From positions 122,634-186,633 of the forward strand of contig NZ_KQ949030.1 of the NCBI RefSeq assembly GCF_001514285.1: 64,000 nt of DNA. The letters are read 5' to 3'. Made by a program: the position numbers and the translations under genes. The notes beneath the pieces are model-generated. The model worked only from the letters and a program-made list of their open reading frames with translations. It searched no databases and was not told where the DNA came from. Source of the DNA: Streptomyces sp. DSM 15324 (lineage in GTDB: Bacteria > Actinomycetota > Actinomycetes > Streptomycetales > Streptomycetaceae). Below are positions 15,328 to 23,031 of the stretch, piece after piece (positions within the stretch are counted from its first letter, which is position 1; the number at the start of each line of letters is the position of its first letter).

Positions 15328-16245
15328 ATGAGGTTCAGTATCCTCGGCCCGCTGGAAGTGTCTTCCGACGACGGAATTCCTCTGAGACTCGGTGGTCCGC
15401 GACAGCGAGTCGTACTGGCCACGCTCCTGATCAATGCGAATCACTTGGTGGCAGTGCCCCATCTACTGGAATCCGTGTGGTGCGAGGAGCCTCCGCCCTC
15501 GGCGGCCGTGAACATCCGAGGCTATATCAGCGCGTTACGCCGGTTACTCCGGGATGGTAGTAACGACGAGGGTCATGTATCACCGCGGCTTACCACGCTC
15601 ACGGGCGGATATCTGCTGCGCGCGGGCACGTCCGAGCTGGATTTCTCCTTGTTCATGGACCGATTACGGCAGGGCGAGCGGGAGATTGCAACGGGAGAGG
15701 TCGAAAAGGCTGCGAAGAGCCTCCAGTCCGCCCTGGACCTCTGGCGCGGGAGCCCGCTCGACGGGCTCCCCCTGCCGCTGACCGTCCATACCGAGCTGGA
15801 ACGCATGATGGAACTTCGGCTGCTTACCGTCGAACGCGCCGCTCAGGCGCGACTCGATCTGGGACAGGCGGACGCTCTCGTGCCGGAGCTGTCTGCTCTC
15901 ACCAGACAGCACCCGTTCCGAGAACGGCTGTGGGAGCTGCTGATCGTAGCCCTGCACCAGACAGGACGCCAGGCGGACGCCCTTGCCTCGTACGCACGGG
16001 TGAGGCGAATGCTCGTCGAGGAGCTGGGCATCGACCCGAGCGACCGGCTGAAACGGCTGGAGCAGCAGATACTATGCGGCAACCCCAGTCTGGACACCCT
16101 TGCGACAGCGGCCAACCCACCAGTCGTATCAGGATCACCCCAGTGCCACGCCTCCCACCGCGTGGTCCGCCGTGTCAAGGTGGCGTCCGGGGTCCCGAGC
16201 TGCCCGGAATTGGTGTGCGGCCTGGCGGATCGCGGCCGGCCATGA
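15328..16245 (+). CDS. SARP-family pathway regulator (OmpR-type wHTH + BTAD)
   Basis: A 305-residue regulator from the ATG at 15328, which is preceded by GGAGG; the ATG at 15316 overlaps that site and is not chosen. Residues 1-95 form an OmpR-like winged helix (RFSILGPLEV, RQRVVLATLLINAN, NIRGYISALRRLLRDG). Residues about 100-250 form the bacterial transcriptional activation domain (FMDRLRQGEREIATG, HPFRERLWELLIVALHQTGR, LASYARVRRMLVEELGIDPS). SARPs activate antibiotic clusters by binding heptameric repeats. In-frame TTA leucine codons occur at 15535, 15544 and 15664, so translation should depend on the bldA tRNA. No ATPase domain is present, unlike AfsR. Confidence 0.9.
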   Translation: MRFSILGPLEVSSDDGIPLRLGGPRQRVVLATLLINANHLVAVPHLLESVWCEEPPPSAAVNIRGYISALRRLLRDGSNDEGHVSPRLTTLTGGYLLRAGTSELDFSLFMDRLRQGEREIATGEVEKAAKSLQSALDLWRGSPLDGLPLPLTVHTELERMMELRLLTVERAAQARLDLGQADALVPELSALTRQHPFRERLWELLIVALHQTGRQADALASYARVRRMLVEELGIDPSDRLKRLEQQILCGNPSLDTLATAANPPVVSGSPQCHASHRVVRRVKVASGVPSCPELVCGLADRGRP

Positions 16246-16823
16246 GCCTAGTCGGGTAGCCAGGGAGTTGCGCCGCGGGCGCGGTAACCGTTGATCCGGA
16301 CCGCGGTCCGCGACAGCAGCGGTGTACACAGGCTCCCCGTTAGCCGGAAGCCGAGAACGGCAACACCATGGTCAGCACGCTGGTGTGACGGGGCGCAAGG
16401 TAGCGGGTGCTGCTGCGCTCCCGCCAGGGCACAGACAAGACCGGCGCGTCCCCCGAAATCCTGGCCGCCGCTCTCGCGCAGCTACTCGCGGACACCGGCC
16501 TGGACGGCGTATGTGACCTGCACGGGTGTCCCAACGAGTCGGTGTCTCACCGTGATGGACGGCGGCCCTTCGGTGTCCGCCGTCCAGTCGATCAGTGGAT
16601 GTCCCGCAACGCGGTGAGTGCGCCCAGGACATGGCTCGGTGGCCTCAGCGGTGACCGTGGCCCCCGGCCGCGGCCTCTTGGTGGTGTCGCTGGGAAGCAG
16701 CAACGTCTGACGGTGGGTTTGGGGAACGCTTGAGCGTGCCCGGCGGCAGAAATGTCGGCGCTTTTCAGCAACACCGTGGCTCAGCTGAGGGCTACGAGGG
16801 GCCGGATGATGCTCCTCTTGCTG
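16246..16823. other. stretch without a recognisable gene
   Basis: Frames are open on both strands, but none shows a known motif. A 14-base palindrome, CGGACCGCGGTCCG, lies at 16297-16310 about 50 bases after the SARP stop and could act as a weak terminator or a binding site. Nothing else can be supported. Confidence 0.4.
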
Positions 16824-17470
16824 TCAGGCGGTCTGGATCCAGTACCGGTAGGCATGGGCGAGGTCGTCGTCCCGGCTGAGGCCTCGTTCAAGTCTGGAGA
16901 TGGTGGTGGGCCAGACGCCGAAGTGCTGGGCGACGGCCGTGAGAGTGATGTTCCTGAGTTGCCGTAGGGGCCGCAGGTCGGCGATGCCGGGGACGGTGAC
17001 GGTGGTGGTGAGACAGCGGCGGAACATCTCCCGGGCGATGGCTCGTCTCAGAAGCCGGATGATCTCCCTCTTCGTCCGGCCGGCGGCGGTCTGCCGTGCC
17101 ACGTATGCGCGCGTTCTGGGGTCGCTGGACAGGCGGACGAGGGCGATGCGGCAGAGAGCGGCGTTGGCATCCCGGTCTCCACCCCGGGACATGCGGTGCC
17201 GGTTCGTCCTGTCGCTGGAGGCGGGGACCGGGGCGACGCCGCACAGAGCGGCGAAGGATGCCTCGGTCCGCATGCGTTCGGGATTGCCTCCGGCGGTGAC
17301 CAGCAGCTGCGCCGCCGTGTCGGGGCCGAGGCCGTAGGCTGCTCGCAGACCGGGGTTGTGCCCGCTGACCTCGCTGTCCAGGGCCCGGGTCAGGGCCTCA
17401 TCCTCGGCGGTCAGCTCCTTGACGGGTCGGGCGAGGCTGCTCAGCTTGTCGTTTAACTTCATCAGGGACT
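16824..17470 (-). pseudogene. IS110-family transposase, N-terminally truncated, with C-terminal HTH
   Basis: The frame carries the C-terminal IS116/IS110/IS902 domain: GLGPDTAAQLLVTAGGNPER, then SFAALCGVAPVPASS, NRHRMSRGGDRDANAAL and a final KREIIRLLRRAIAREMF. It continues in frame into a helix-turn-helix segment (ITLTAVAQHFGVWPTTISR, then LERGLSRDDDLAHAYRYW). The N-terminal RuvC-like DEDD catalytic half is missing; upstream, the frame has no similarity. The element is therefore inactive. No inverted repeats or recombination junctions could be identified. Confidence 0.75.
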
Positions 17471-17689
17471 GATGTAGTCGCCCCACCAGAAGGTGGCGAC
17501 GTAGGCCCGCCCAAGTGCCTCTCCGCCTCGTCCGCCCCTGATATGGATGACGATCAACGCCAGGACGAACCAGGCGGTGAAGCATCCCGCGACGATCAAA
17601 GCCCATTGAGGGCCCGAGGCAATAGCGATGACGATCAAGACAATGATCGTCACGGCCAGTCCGATGTGGCCGTCACGGATATCCGTGAC
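17462..17689 (-). CDS. small membrane protein (75 aa)
   Basis: From the GTG at 17689 the product has two closely spaced hydrophobic segments (IGLAVTIIVLIVIAIASG and ALIVAGCFTAWFVLALIVI) and a polar tail ending YVATFWWGDYISP. The frame extends upstream to 17881, but that part is arginine- and proline-rich and looks non-coding. The family is not recognised. Its stop lies at the edge of the IS110 remnant. Confidence 0.45.
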   Translation of the reverse strand, partial: VTDIRDGHIGLAVTIIVLIVIAIASGPQWALIVAGCFTAWFVLALIVIHIRGGRGGEALGRAYVATFWWGDYISP

Positions 17690-17777
17690 GGACTTGTTGC
17701 CGCCTGTCCCCGCTCTGTCAGCCTGGGGTGGGACGTTCCGCTTCGGCGGGTTGGCCTGAGAGGGCACGACAGGAGAG

Positions 17778-18060
17778 CCTCCCCGCCTCGACCAGCACCT
17801 TCCGCTGACCGGTCTGTCCGCTGCCGTCGGCGTCAGCGAACGCACCCTCTCCCGGCTCTTCGGCCGCGCCACCGGTCTCACGCCGCTGAGCTACCAGCAG
17901 GCCCTCCGCCTGGAACGCGCCGAGCACCTCATCAGCCGAGCACCTCATCAGCCACGGTGCGACGGTTGACGCGGCCGCCCGCTCGGTCGGCTTCGAGGAC
18001 GGCCGCATGCTGCGCCGCCTGCGGGCCCGGGCGGCCGGACGAAGGCGGTTCCTCCGCCGG
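17778..18060 (+). pseudogene. AraC-family regulator remnant broken by a 16-bp tandem duplication
   Basis: One frame reads LPLTGLSAAVGVSERTLSRL, FGRATGLTPLSYQQALRLER and AEHLISR. After a frame change the similarity continues as HGATVDAAARSVGFEDGRML. Together they make the double HTH of an AraC protein, similar in type to the GlxA gene at 522. The break is an exact 16-bp tandem duplication at 17921-17952. The N-terminal sensor domain is missing, so the gene was already truncated. Confidence 0.6.
17921..17952 (+). repeat. exact 16-bp tandem duplication
   Basis: CGAGCACCTCATCAGC occurs at 17921-17936 and again immediately at 17937-17952. Because 16 is not a multiple of three, it shifts the AraC reading frame. 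Removing one copy restores the expected protein sequence. Confidence 0.9.
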
Positions 18061-18096
18061 GCCGCTCGGCCGACACAGTTCGCCGGGCCGCCGCGG

Positions 18097-19182
18097 CTAG
18101 TTGATCCGCTTCGCGACGATCGAGTTGTCGGCGAAGGCCGCGCTCAAGGCGGCGTTCCACCTCACGTTGAGCGTCCACGAGCTGTTCGAGGTGGGGGTGG
18201 AGAACACGGCCGGTGTGGAGGCGGACGGGGCCAGCCGGCCCGTCGGGTGACGCCAGCCGTCGAAGGTGAGGCCACCGTCGGACGACGTGCTCACCCACAC
18301 GTAGCCGTCATTTCCGATGCAGGAGATGAGCACGCGTTGCTGGCTCGCGTACCCCGGCTGTCCGGGACCGACCACGGTGCTCTGGTTGCCCAGCCGTGAC
18401 GCCCCCACTCCGGTGGTGCATTCGGCTCCGCCGTTGACCTGCGCCAGGCTCAGGGTCCGGCCGGTCGCGGGATCCACCGTCTGCCGCCAGACATGATGGT
18501 CGCTTCCCGTGAAGAAGCTGCGGTACACCGATCGGTAGTACTCCGTCCCGTACACGGCGATCTGGCTGTCGCCCTCGATGTCCACGTGGTTGGTGCCGAG
18601 GACGGCATGGCTGTCCACCGTCCAGCCCGAGGACGACAGGTTGCCGTTGTAGTTCCGCAGGAACGTGTAGCTGATGAGCCGGTTGGCGTTCGGTGCCTCG
18701 ATCATGAGGTCGCCGGTGGCCGAACTGACGGTGAGCAGGGGGCTGCCGATCGCCCTGGCTCCGGTCGGCAGCCGGGTCCAGGCCGTCCAGAAGTTCGCGG
18801 ATCCGCTGTTGACCTGGCTGTACCAGATCTCCCCGTCCAGGCCTCTGACGACGGCCATGGCGCGCCCCGGGGGAAACTCGACGATACGCGGCGGCGAGGT
18901 CGTCCGCGACGAGGAGTAACCGCCGAGAGGACCCCAACTGCCGCCGTTGTAACGGAACCAGATGTTGTTGTCCGTGCCCCTGGCGACTTCGTAGGTCGCG
19001 CCACCGATGAACACCGAGTAGACCGCCGACAACACCCTGGCCTGCCCGCCGTCGAAGCTCACCCACTCCGACTCGGCGGCCTGCGCGGGACTCTGCGTGC
19101 CGGCCAGCGCCAGAAGTACGGCGGCGAGCGCGGCCATGACCGTACGCCCTCCCCGAGCCAGACACCTATGCACGTATAACAT
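18097..19182 (-). CDS. secreted beta-propeller (PLL-like) protein
   Basis: A 361-residue exported protein. Residues 1-36 form a Sec signal peptide: RGGRT, then the hydrophobic VMAALAAVLLALAGT, then a likely cleavage after AQA. The mature part consists of repeated short blades with the pattern I-W-x-x-x-x-N-x-G and aromatic or aspartate residues (NNIWFRYNGGSWGPLGG, GLDGEIWYSQVNSG, DHHVWRQTVDPATG, NDGYVWVSTSSDGG). This is typical of PLL-like/sialidase-type five- to seven-bladed propellers that bind sugars. Two cysteines (CTTG and ISCIG) may form a disulfide. It probably acts outside the cell as a lectin-like binder; no catalytic residues are evident. Confidence 0.72.
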   Translation of the reverse strand: MLYVHRCLARGGRTVMAALAAVLLALAGTQSPAQAAESEWVSFDGGQARVLSAVYSVFIGGATYEVARGTDNNIWFRYNGGSWGPLGGYSSSRTTSPPRIVEFPPGRAMAVVRGLDGEIWYSQVNSGSANFWTAWTRLPTGARAIGSPLLTVSSATGDLMIEAPNANRLISYTFLRNYNGNLSSSGWTVDSHAVLGTNHVDIEGDSQIAVYGTEYYRSVYRSFFTGSDHHVWRQTVDPATGRTLSLAQVNGGAECTTGVGASRLGNQSTVVGPGQPGYASQQRVLISCIGNDGYVWVSTSSDGGLTFDGWRHPTGRLAPSASTPAVFSTPTSNSSWTLNVRWNAALSAAFADNSIVAKRIN

Positions 19183-19502
19183 GAAAATCTCTACCTCACG
19201 CTCGCTTGTTCGCTACGGGTAAGAAGTCTCGTCAGCCCGGGCTTCGGCGTTTGCATCTCCGCGCACGAGGAAGCGACCGACGGCGCACAGGCGCCTCTCG
19301 GCGTGTCAGCCGAGGTCGAGGTCGGTGTGCAGCAGGTGGTGGTCCGAGGTCTCGGTGAGCCCGACCTCGTGTGGGAGCGGAGAGGGGTCCCCGCGCAATA
19401 GCGGTGATGAGAAAAGGCCCGTCCGTCGAAGCCGAGGCCGTACCGGGGGGGTTGGCGAAGTGCACAGGCGGAAGGGCTCGTTCGGGGTAGTGCGGATGAT
19501 CT
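19183..19502. other. upstream region of the propeller gene
   Basis: Nothing recognisable is coded here. A minus-strand frame ends HEVGLTETSDHHLLHTDLDLG at about 19306, which looks protein-like but has no start region or family match that I can support. Confidence 0.35.
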
Positions 19503-19715
19503 TCACTGAGTAGTGTGAATCATCGGATAGGGGGCAGCCGTTCGCCCGCCGCCCTCGTGACTTCGCCGCTTGACCGCTGACGCTTGCCCTGCACGAAGAC
19601 GTCTCTGCGGCTGGACGGTGCGCCGCAGGACGACGTCTCGTTCCTCGGCCGCGAGGTGGTTCGCGGCGTCGGGAAGAGCGACTCGCATGCCGCCGACGTC
19701 GCAGAAGACCAGAAA
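19503..19715 (-). pseudogene. possible STAS-domain (anti-sigma antagonist) fragment
   Basis: A minus-strand frame reads LVFCDVGGMRVALPDAANHL then AAEERDVVLRRTVQPQRRLR. This resembles the second half of a STAS domain (FCD-x-x-G-x-x strand-turn, then a helix with A-E-x-R). The first half is absent because the alpha/beta hydrolase gene begins divergently at 19730. It would be non-functional. Confidence 0.35.
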
Positions 19716-19729
19716 GTAAGTGTAGACAG

Positions 19730-20593
19730 ATGCAACCGACGTTCGTACTGGTTCACGGAGCCTTCGCGAACTCCTTCTCCTTCGCGCCGCTCCAAGCCCA
19801 ACTCGGCCTCCGCGGACATCGCTCCATCGCCGTCGACCTTCCGGGGCACGGGTTCGCCGCGACGTACCCGCGCGCCTACCAGGCGCCGCAGGACCTCGAA
19901 GGGCTCGCCACCGCGCCTGGGGCCATCAAGGGCGTCACGCTCGCCGACAACGCCGCGCACCTGATCGGAATACTGGAGCGGGCCAAACGGAACGGGCCCG
20001 TCATCCTCGTCTCACACAGCCGCGGCGGCATGACGGCCACCGTCGCAGCCAACCAGCGGCCCGACCTGATCGACCGTATCGTCTATGTCTCCGCCTGGTG
20101 CCCCGTCGACCTCGACGTCAGCGCCTACTATGCCGAGCCCGAGATGGCCACGGTCGACGCCAAGGGGCTGGCATCGGCGATGGTCGGGAACCCTGCCGAA
20201 CTCGGGCTGCTGCGCTCCAACTTCCGCACCGCCGACCTCGGCATCCTCGCGGCCTTAAAGGCGGCTTTCCTCGCCGACGGAACGGACGAGGAGTTCATGG
20301 TCTTCCTCAACACCTTCCAGCCCGACGAGAACCTCGACGCCGGCACACCCGATGACCGGGCGCAGCCCGACAGCTGGGGGCGGATCCCCAGGACGTACAT
20401 CCGGTTGACCGAGGACGCCAGTGTGCCGCTCGCCATGCAGGACCGGATGATCCGCGAGGGCGACGCGCTGACGCCGGAGAACCCCTACGACGTCCGTACG
20501 CTCACCAGCAGCCACCTGAAGTGGCTGGTCGACCCGGCACCGGCAGCCCGAGTGCTGGGTGAAATCGCCGCGCTCTTGCCTGCCGAATCATGA
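19730..20593 (+). CDS. alpha/beta-fold hydrolase
   Basis: A 287-residue single-domain alpha/beta hydrolase. The oxyanion motif FVLVHGAFANSFSF is near the N-terminus. The nucleophile elbow is LVSHSRGGMTATV (Ser in S-H-S-R-G-G, a variant of GHSxGG). A late Asp (LTEDASVPLAMQ) and His (LTSSHLKWLVDP) complete the triad. No signal peptide, so it acts in the cytosol. This type is common among esterases and ring-opening hydrolases; the substrate is unknown. The start is the first ATG in the conserved fold, with only a weak upstream GAAAGTAAG purine stretch. It stands alone between a STAS fragment and insertion-sequence scraps. Confidence 0.8.
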   Translation: MQPTFVLVHGAFANSFSFAPLQAQLGLRGHRSIAVDLPGHGFAATYPRAYQAPQDLEGLATAPGAIKGVTLADNAAHLIGILERAKRNGPVILVSHSRGGMTATVAANQRPDLIDRIVYVSAWCPVDLDVSAYYAEPEMATVDAKGLASAMVGNPAELGLLRSNFRTADLGILAALKAAFLADGTDEEFMVFLNTFQPDENLDAGTPDDRAQPDSWGRIPRTYIRLTEDASVPLAMQDRMIREGDALTPENPYDVRTLTSSHLKWLVDPAPAARVLGEIAALLPAES

Positions 20594-20599
20594 TCGGAG

Positions 20600-20700
20600 T
20601 CAGATGAGGAGAGCAGCGGCGGTGACAGTGCCGAGGTAGACGTACCCTCGCTTGTCGTCTTGGCTGGCGACGGCTCTGAGAACGGGACGGGACTGCTGCA
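20600..20700 (-). pseudogene. IS5-type transposase C-terminal scrap
   Basis: The minus strand reads AVASQDDKRGYVYLGTVTAA followed by ALLI and a stop. That is the usual end of Streptomyces IS5-group transposases (RGYVFLGTVTAAALLIWL). Only about 30 codons remain. Confidence 0.45.
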
Positions 20701-20720
20701 TGATCGGGTGACAGCGGGGT

Positions 20721-20990
20721 TTATGCAGCCAGAGCTGCGGGTGGGGTCATGATGGTCTCGTATTCGACGGGGGTCATTCGGCCCAGGCGTCTCTGGCGTC
20801 GACGCCGGTGGTAGGTCCGCTCGATCCAGGTGACGATCGCGATCCTCAGCTCCTGGCGGGTGGTCCAGGTGCGGCGGTCAAGGACGTTCTTCTGCGGCAG
20901 CGCGAGGAAGCTCTCCATGGCGGCGTTGTCGCCGCGGCCCGACCCGGCCCATCGAGCCGACCAGGCCGTGCAGGGAGAGTATGGCGGCAA
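20721..20990 (-). pseudogene. IS3-family transposase (OrfB) C-terminal fragment
   Basis: The frame reads GDNAAMESFLALPQKNVLDR, RTWTTRQELRIAIVTWIERT and RLGRMTPVEYETIMT. This is the end of an IS3-group integrase-core transposase, including the last catalytic Glu region (MESF). The DDE aspartates and OrfA are missing. A stop follows directly, and the upstream sequence is unrelated. Confidence 0.75.
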
Positions 20991-21239
20991 CCTTGCAGAT
21001 CCGTGTCGCTGTCATCCACCTCCCGCGTGCGCTGACCGCACCCCGTCCACACGTCAAGCCGGGCTCACGATGATGCCCCGGGCCGTCCGGGCGCCGCTCA
21101 GGACGGGGGTACCCGGCTCAGGAAGATGTGGCCGGCCGCGCCGTAGCGCAGGATGTCGTTGGGCCCGGTCGCGGAGGTCGGCTCGCACACGGTGGAGATG
21201 CCCAGCCAGCAGCAGCCCGCCCAGCTCGGCACGTGTCGG

Positions 21240-21443
21240 CGGGTTGCCCGGCCCAGGCTGGGACCTGCACGAATACCGCCATTCTGGTCTCACCCACCTC
21301 GGCGAGGCCGGGGCCGGCCTGCCCATGCTGATGGCGAAGTCACGGCACGAGAACCCGGAGAACGTGCGGCGCTGCTTCCCCCCTCGGCGGAGGCGATCGC
21401 AGAGGTCACCAGCCTGCTCGCGCCCGGCGACGGTGGACGCTGA
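21240..21443 (+). pseudogene. tyrosine recombinase (phage-type integrase) C-terminal fragment
   Basis: One frame gives GWDLHEYRHSGLTHLGEAGA and LPMLMAKSRHENPENVRRCF, with the H-x-x-R box (HEYRHS). After a slip in a C run, the next frame gives SAEAIAEVTSLLAPGDGGR and a stop. The order matches the catalytic end of a Streptomyces integrase, but the active-site tyrosine is replaced by Cys (RRCF where RRYF is usual). Together with the frameshift, it is dead. Confidence 0.6.
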
Positions 21444-21490
21444 CGTCTTGGCCAAGGCTGAAGCGTACGACCGAAGCTCGTCGGCCTCAC

Positions 21491-22459
21491 CTATGCGGCG
21501 GGGTTCGTGGGCAGGAGCCGGGCGAGCCAGTCGGTGCGGGTTCGGCGGGCTGTGGCCGAGATGTGTGCCTGCGGGTACAGGGCGTCGAATCCGTGGAAGC
21601 CGCCTGCCCAGACGTGGAGTTCGGCCTGGCCGCCCGCCGCCCAGATGCGGGTGGCGTAGTCGGTGTCCTCGTCGCGAAAGACTTCGGCGGAGCCGGTGTC
21701 GATGTAGGTGGTCGGCAGGCCCGTGAGGTCGTCGGCCAGGGCGGGTGAGACGTATGCGGGTACCTCGTCGTCGGTGAGGTCGCCGAGGAGACAGCGCCAT
21801 CCGAATCCGTTCATCTCGCGGGTCCAGACGCCGGGCCCGTTCGAGTACTGGAGGCTGGAGGTGGTGGTGTTGCGGTGGTCGAGCATGGGGCCGATCAGGA
21901 CTTGGGCGGCGATCGTCGGGGTGCCGAGGTCGCGGGCCAGCAGGGTGACGCCGGCGGCGAGGCCGCCGCCCGCGCTGGCGCCTGCGACGATGATCCGGGT
22001 GGGGTCGATGCCCAGTTCGGCGGCGTGGTCGGCGATCCAGAGCAGTCCCTGGTAACAGTCGTCGACCGGGACGGTGCCGGTGGACTCGGGCGCGAGCCGG
22101 TAGTCGACGGAGACTACGACGGCGCCGAACTCGTCGAGCCACTCCAGCGGGATGTCGATCTGTGAGAAGCGGTCGCCCATGACCATCCCGCCGCCGTGCA
22201 TCCAGTAGACGCAGGGTGCGGCAGCGGTGCGATCGCTGTTCGCGGGGCTGAAGACGGACAAGGGGATCGGGGTGCCGTCCGGACTCGCAACGGTGACCTC
22301 GCGCCGGTCGATGGCGCGACCTTCGAGGAGAGGTTCGACGGGCATCGAGGAGAAGGGGCGTACCTGCGCCAGCACTTCCGGGCTGAGCTGGGACATCAGC
22401 GGCATGTCGGCCAGGAGTTCATGCAGTTCGGGGTCGAGGGAGGGGCGTGCTGTGGTCAT
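21491..22459 (-). CDS. HSL-family alpha/beta hydrolase (esterase)
   Basis: A 322-residue hormone-sensitive-lipase-type esterase from the ATG at 22459, with GAGAGG upstream. The oxyanion loop is WMHGGGMVMG, the nucleophile elbow is VAGASAGGGLAAG (Ser in G-A-S-A-G-G), and the triad is completed by Asp/Glu in YIDTGSAEVFRDED and His in WAGGFHGFD. A helical cap of about 50 residues precedes the core (LHELLADMPLMSQLSPEVL). It is cytosolic and likely cleaves short-chain carboxylic esters. The next gene in the same direction upstream encodes an ABM protein, and an AraC regulator is divergent, so these may form one inducible unit. Confidence 0.87.
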   Translation of the reverse strand: MTTARPSLDPELHELLADMPLMSQLSPEVLAQVRPFSSMPVEPLLEGRAIDRREVTVASPDGTPIPLSVFSPANSDRTAAAPCVYWMHGGGMVMGDRFSQIDIPLEWLDEFGAVVVSVDYRLAPESTGTVPVDDCYQGLLWIADHAAELGIDPTRIIVAGASAGGGLAAGVTLLARDLGTPTIAAQVLIGPMLDHRNTTTSSLQYSNGPGVWTREMNGFGWRCLLGDLTDDEVPAYVSPALADDLTGLPTTYIDTGSAEVFRDEDTDYATRIWAAGGQAELHVWAGGFHGFDALYPQAHISATARRTRTDWLARLLPTNPAA

Positions 22460-22564
22460 GTTCGTTGCCTCTCGTGGGTGGTGGCGGGACGGTCGGGCGA
22501 GGACGGGGGTCACCTCGGCGGAGCACCGAGGTGGCAGAGGCTGGGGTGTGGGGTGTTCTGCGGG

Positions 22565-22882
22565 TCAGAGGGCGGATTTGCCGCGGACCGGAACGTAGTC
22601 GGTGTACTCGGGGTCCTTGGCGAGCAGCGGGCCGATCTGCGCCGCGATGGCCTGGGCGGTCTTGCCGGCGAAGACGCGGTGGTGGTCCTCCTCGCTGGTC
22701 CAGCCTTCGGCGACGTGGACGACGTCGGGGTCGGACGCGGAGCGGGAGACGAGGTAGACGAGGCAGTATTCGCTCGCGCCGGGGCTGCCCTCGTTCAGTC
22801 CGGTCAGCAGCAGGTCGATGAGCTGGTCGCCCATACCGGGCCTGGCGGTCAGGGTGGCACTGAAGCCGTAGTCGGCAATCAT
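22565..22882 (-). CDS. ABM-domain (antibiotic biosynthesis monooxygenase-like) protein
   Basis: A 105-residue ferredoxin-like dimeric alpha/beta barrel protein. The start is set at the ATG at 22882, which follows AAGGA; the longer frame adds 15 polar residues. Motifs are YGFSATLTARPGMGDQLIDL in strand 1/helix 1, YLVSRSASDPDVVHVAEGW in the central strands and the conserved EDHHRVFAG turn. Members are cofactor-free monooxygenases or heme/quinone-related proteins, and many act on aromatic compounds. It lies 105 bases upstream of the esterase on the same strand and diverges from the AraC regulator, which is likely to control it. Confidence 0.8.
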   Translation of the reverse strand: MIADYGFSATLTARPGMGDQLIDLLLTGLNEGSPGASEYCLVYLVSRSASDPDVVHVAEGWTSEEDHHRVFAGKTAQAIAAQIGPLLAKDPEYTDYVPVRGKSAL

Positions 22883-23031
22883 CGATTCCTTCTCTTCCTC
22901 TTCGGTGATGGAGTGCGGTGATTCCATTCAAGCGGGTTGACCTGCGGAAACGTTAGACAGATCCTCGTTCGCACTTGCACGATCCTCGCGACTTTGGGAA
23001 CCGCGGCGCGGAATGGTGCTGCAATGGACGC

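Noticed and set aside
8391..16245. Interpretation as a 7-deazapurine (tubercidin/toyocamycin) cluster
   Set aside because: GTP cyclohydrolase I is present but no QueD/PTPS or QueE-type radical SAM gene is seen in the window.
8391..16245. Interpretation as a pentostatin cluster
   Set aside because: The PurC-SDR pair fits, but no HisG homologue is present and FolE has no place in that pathway.
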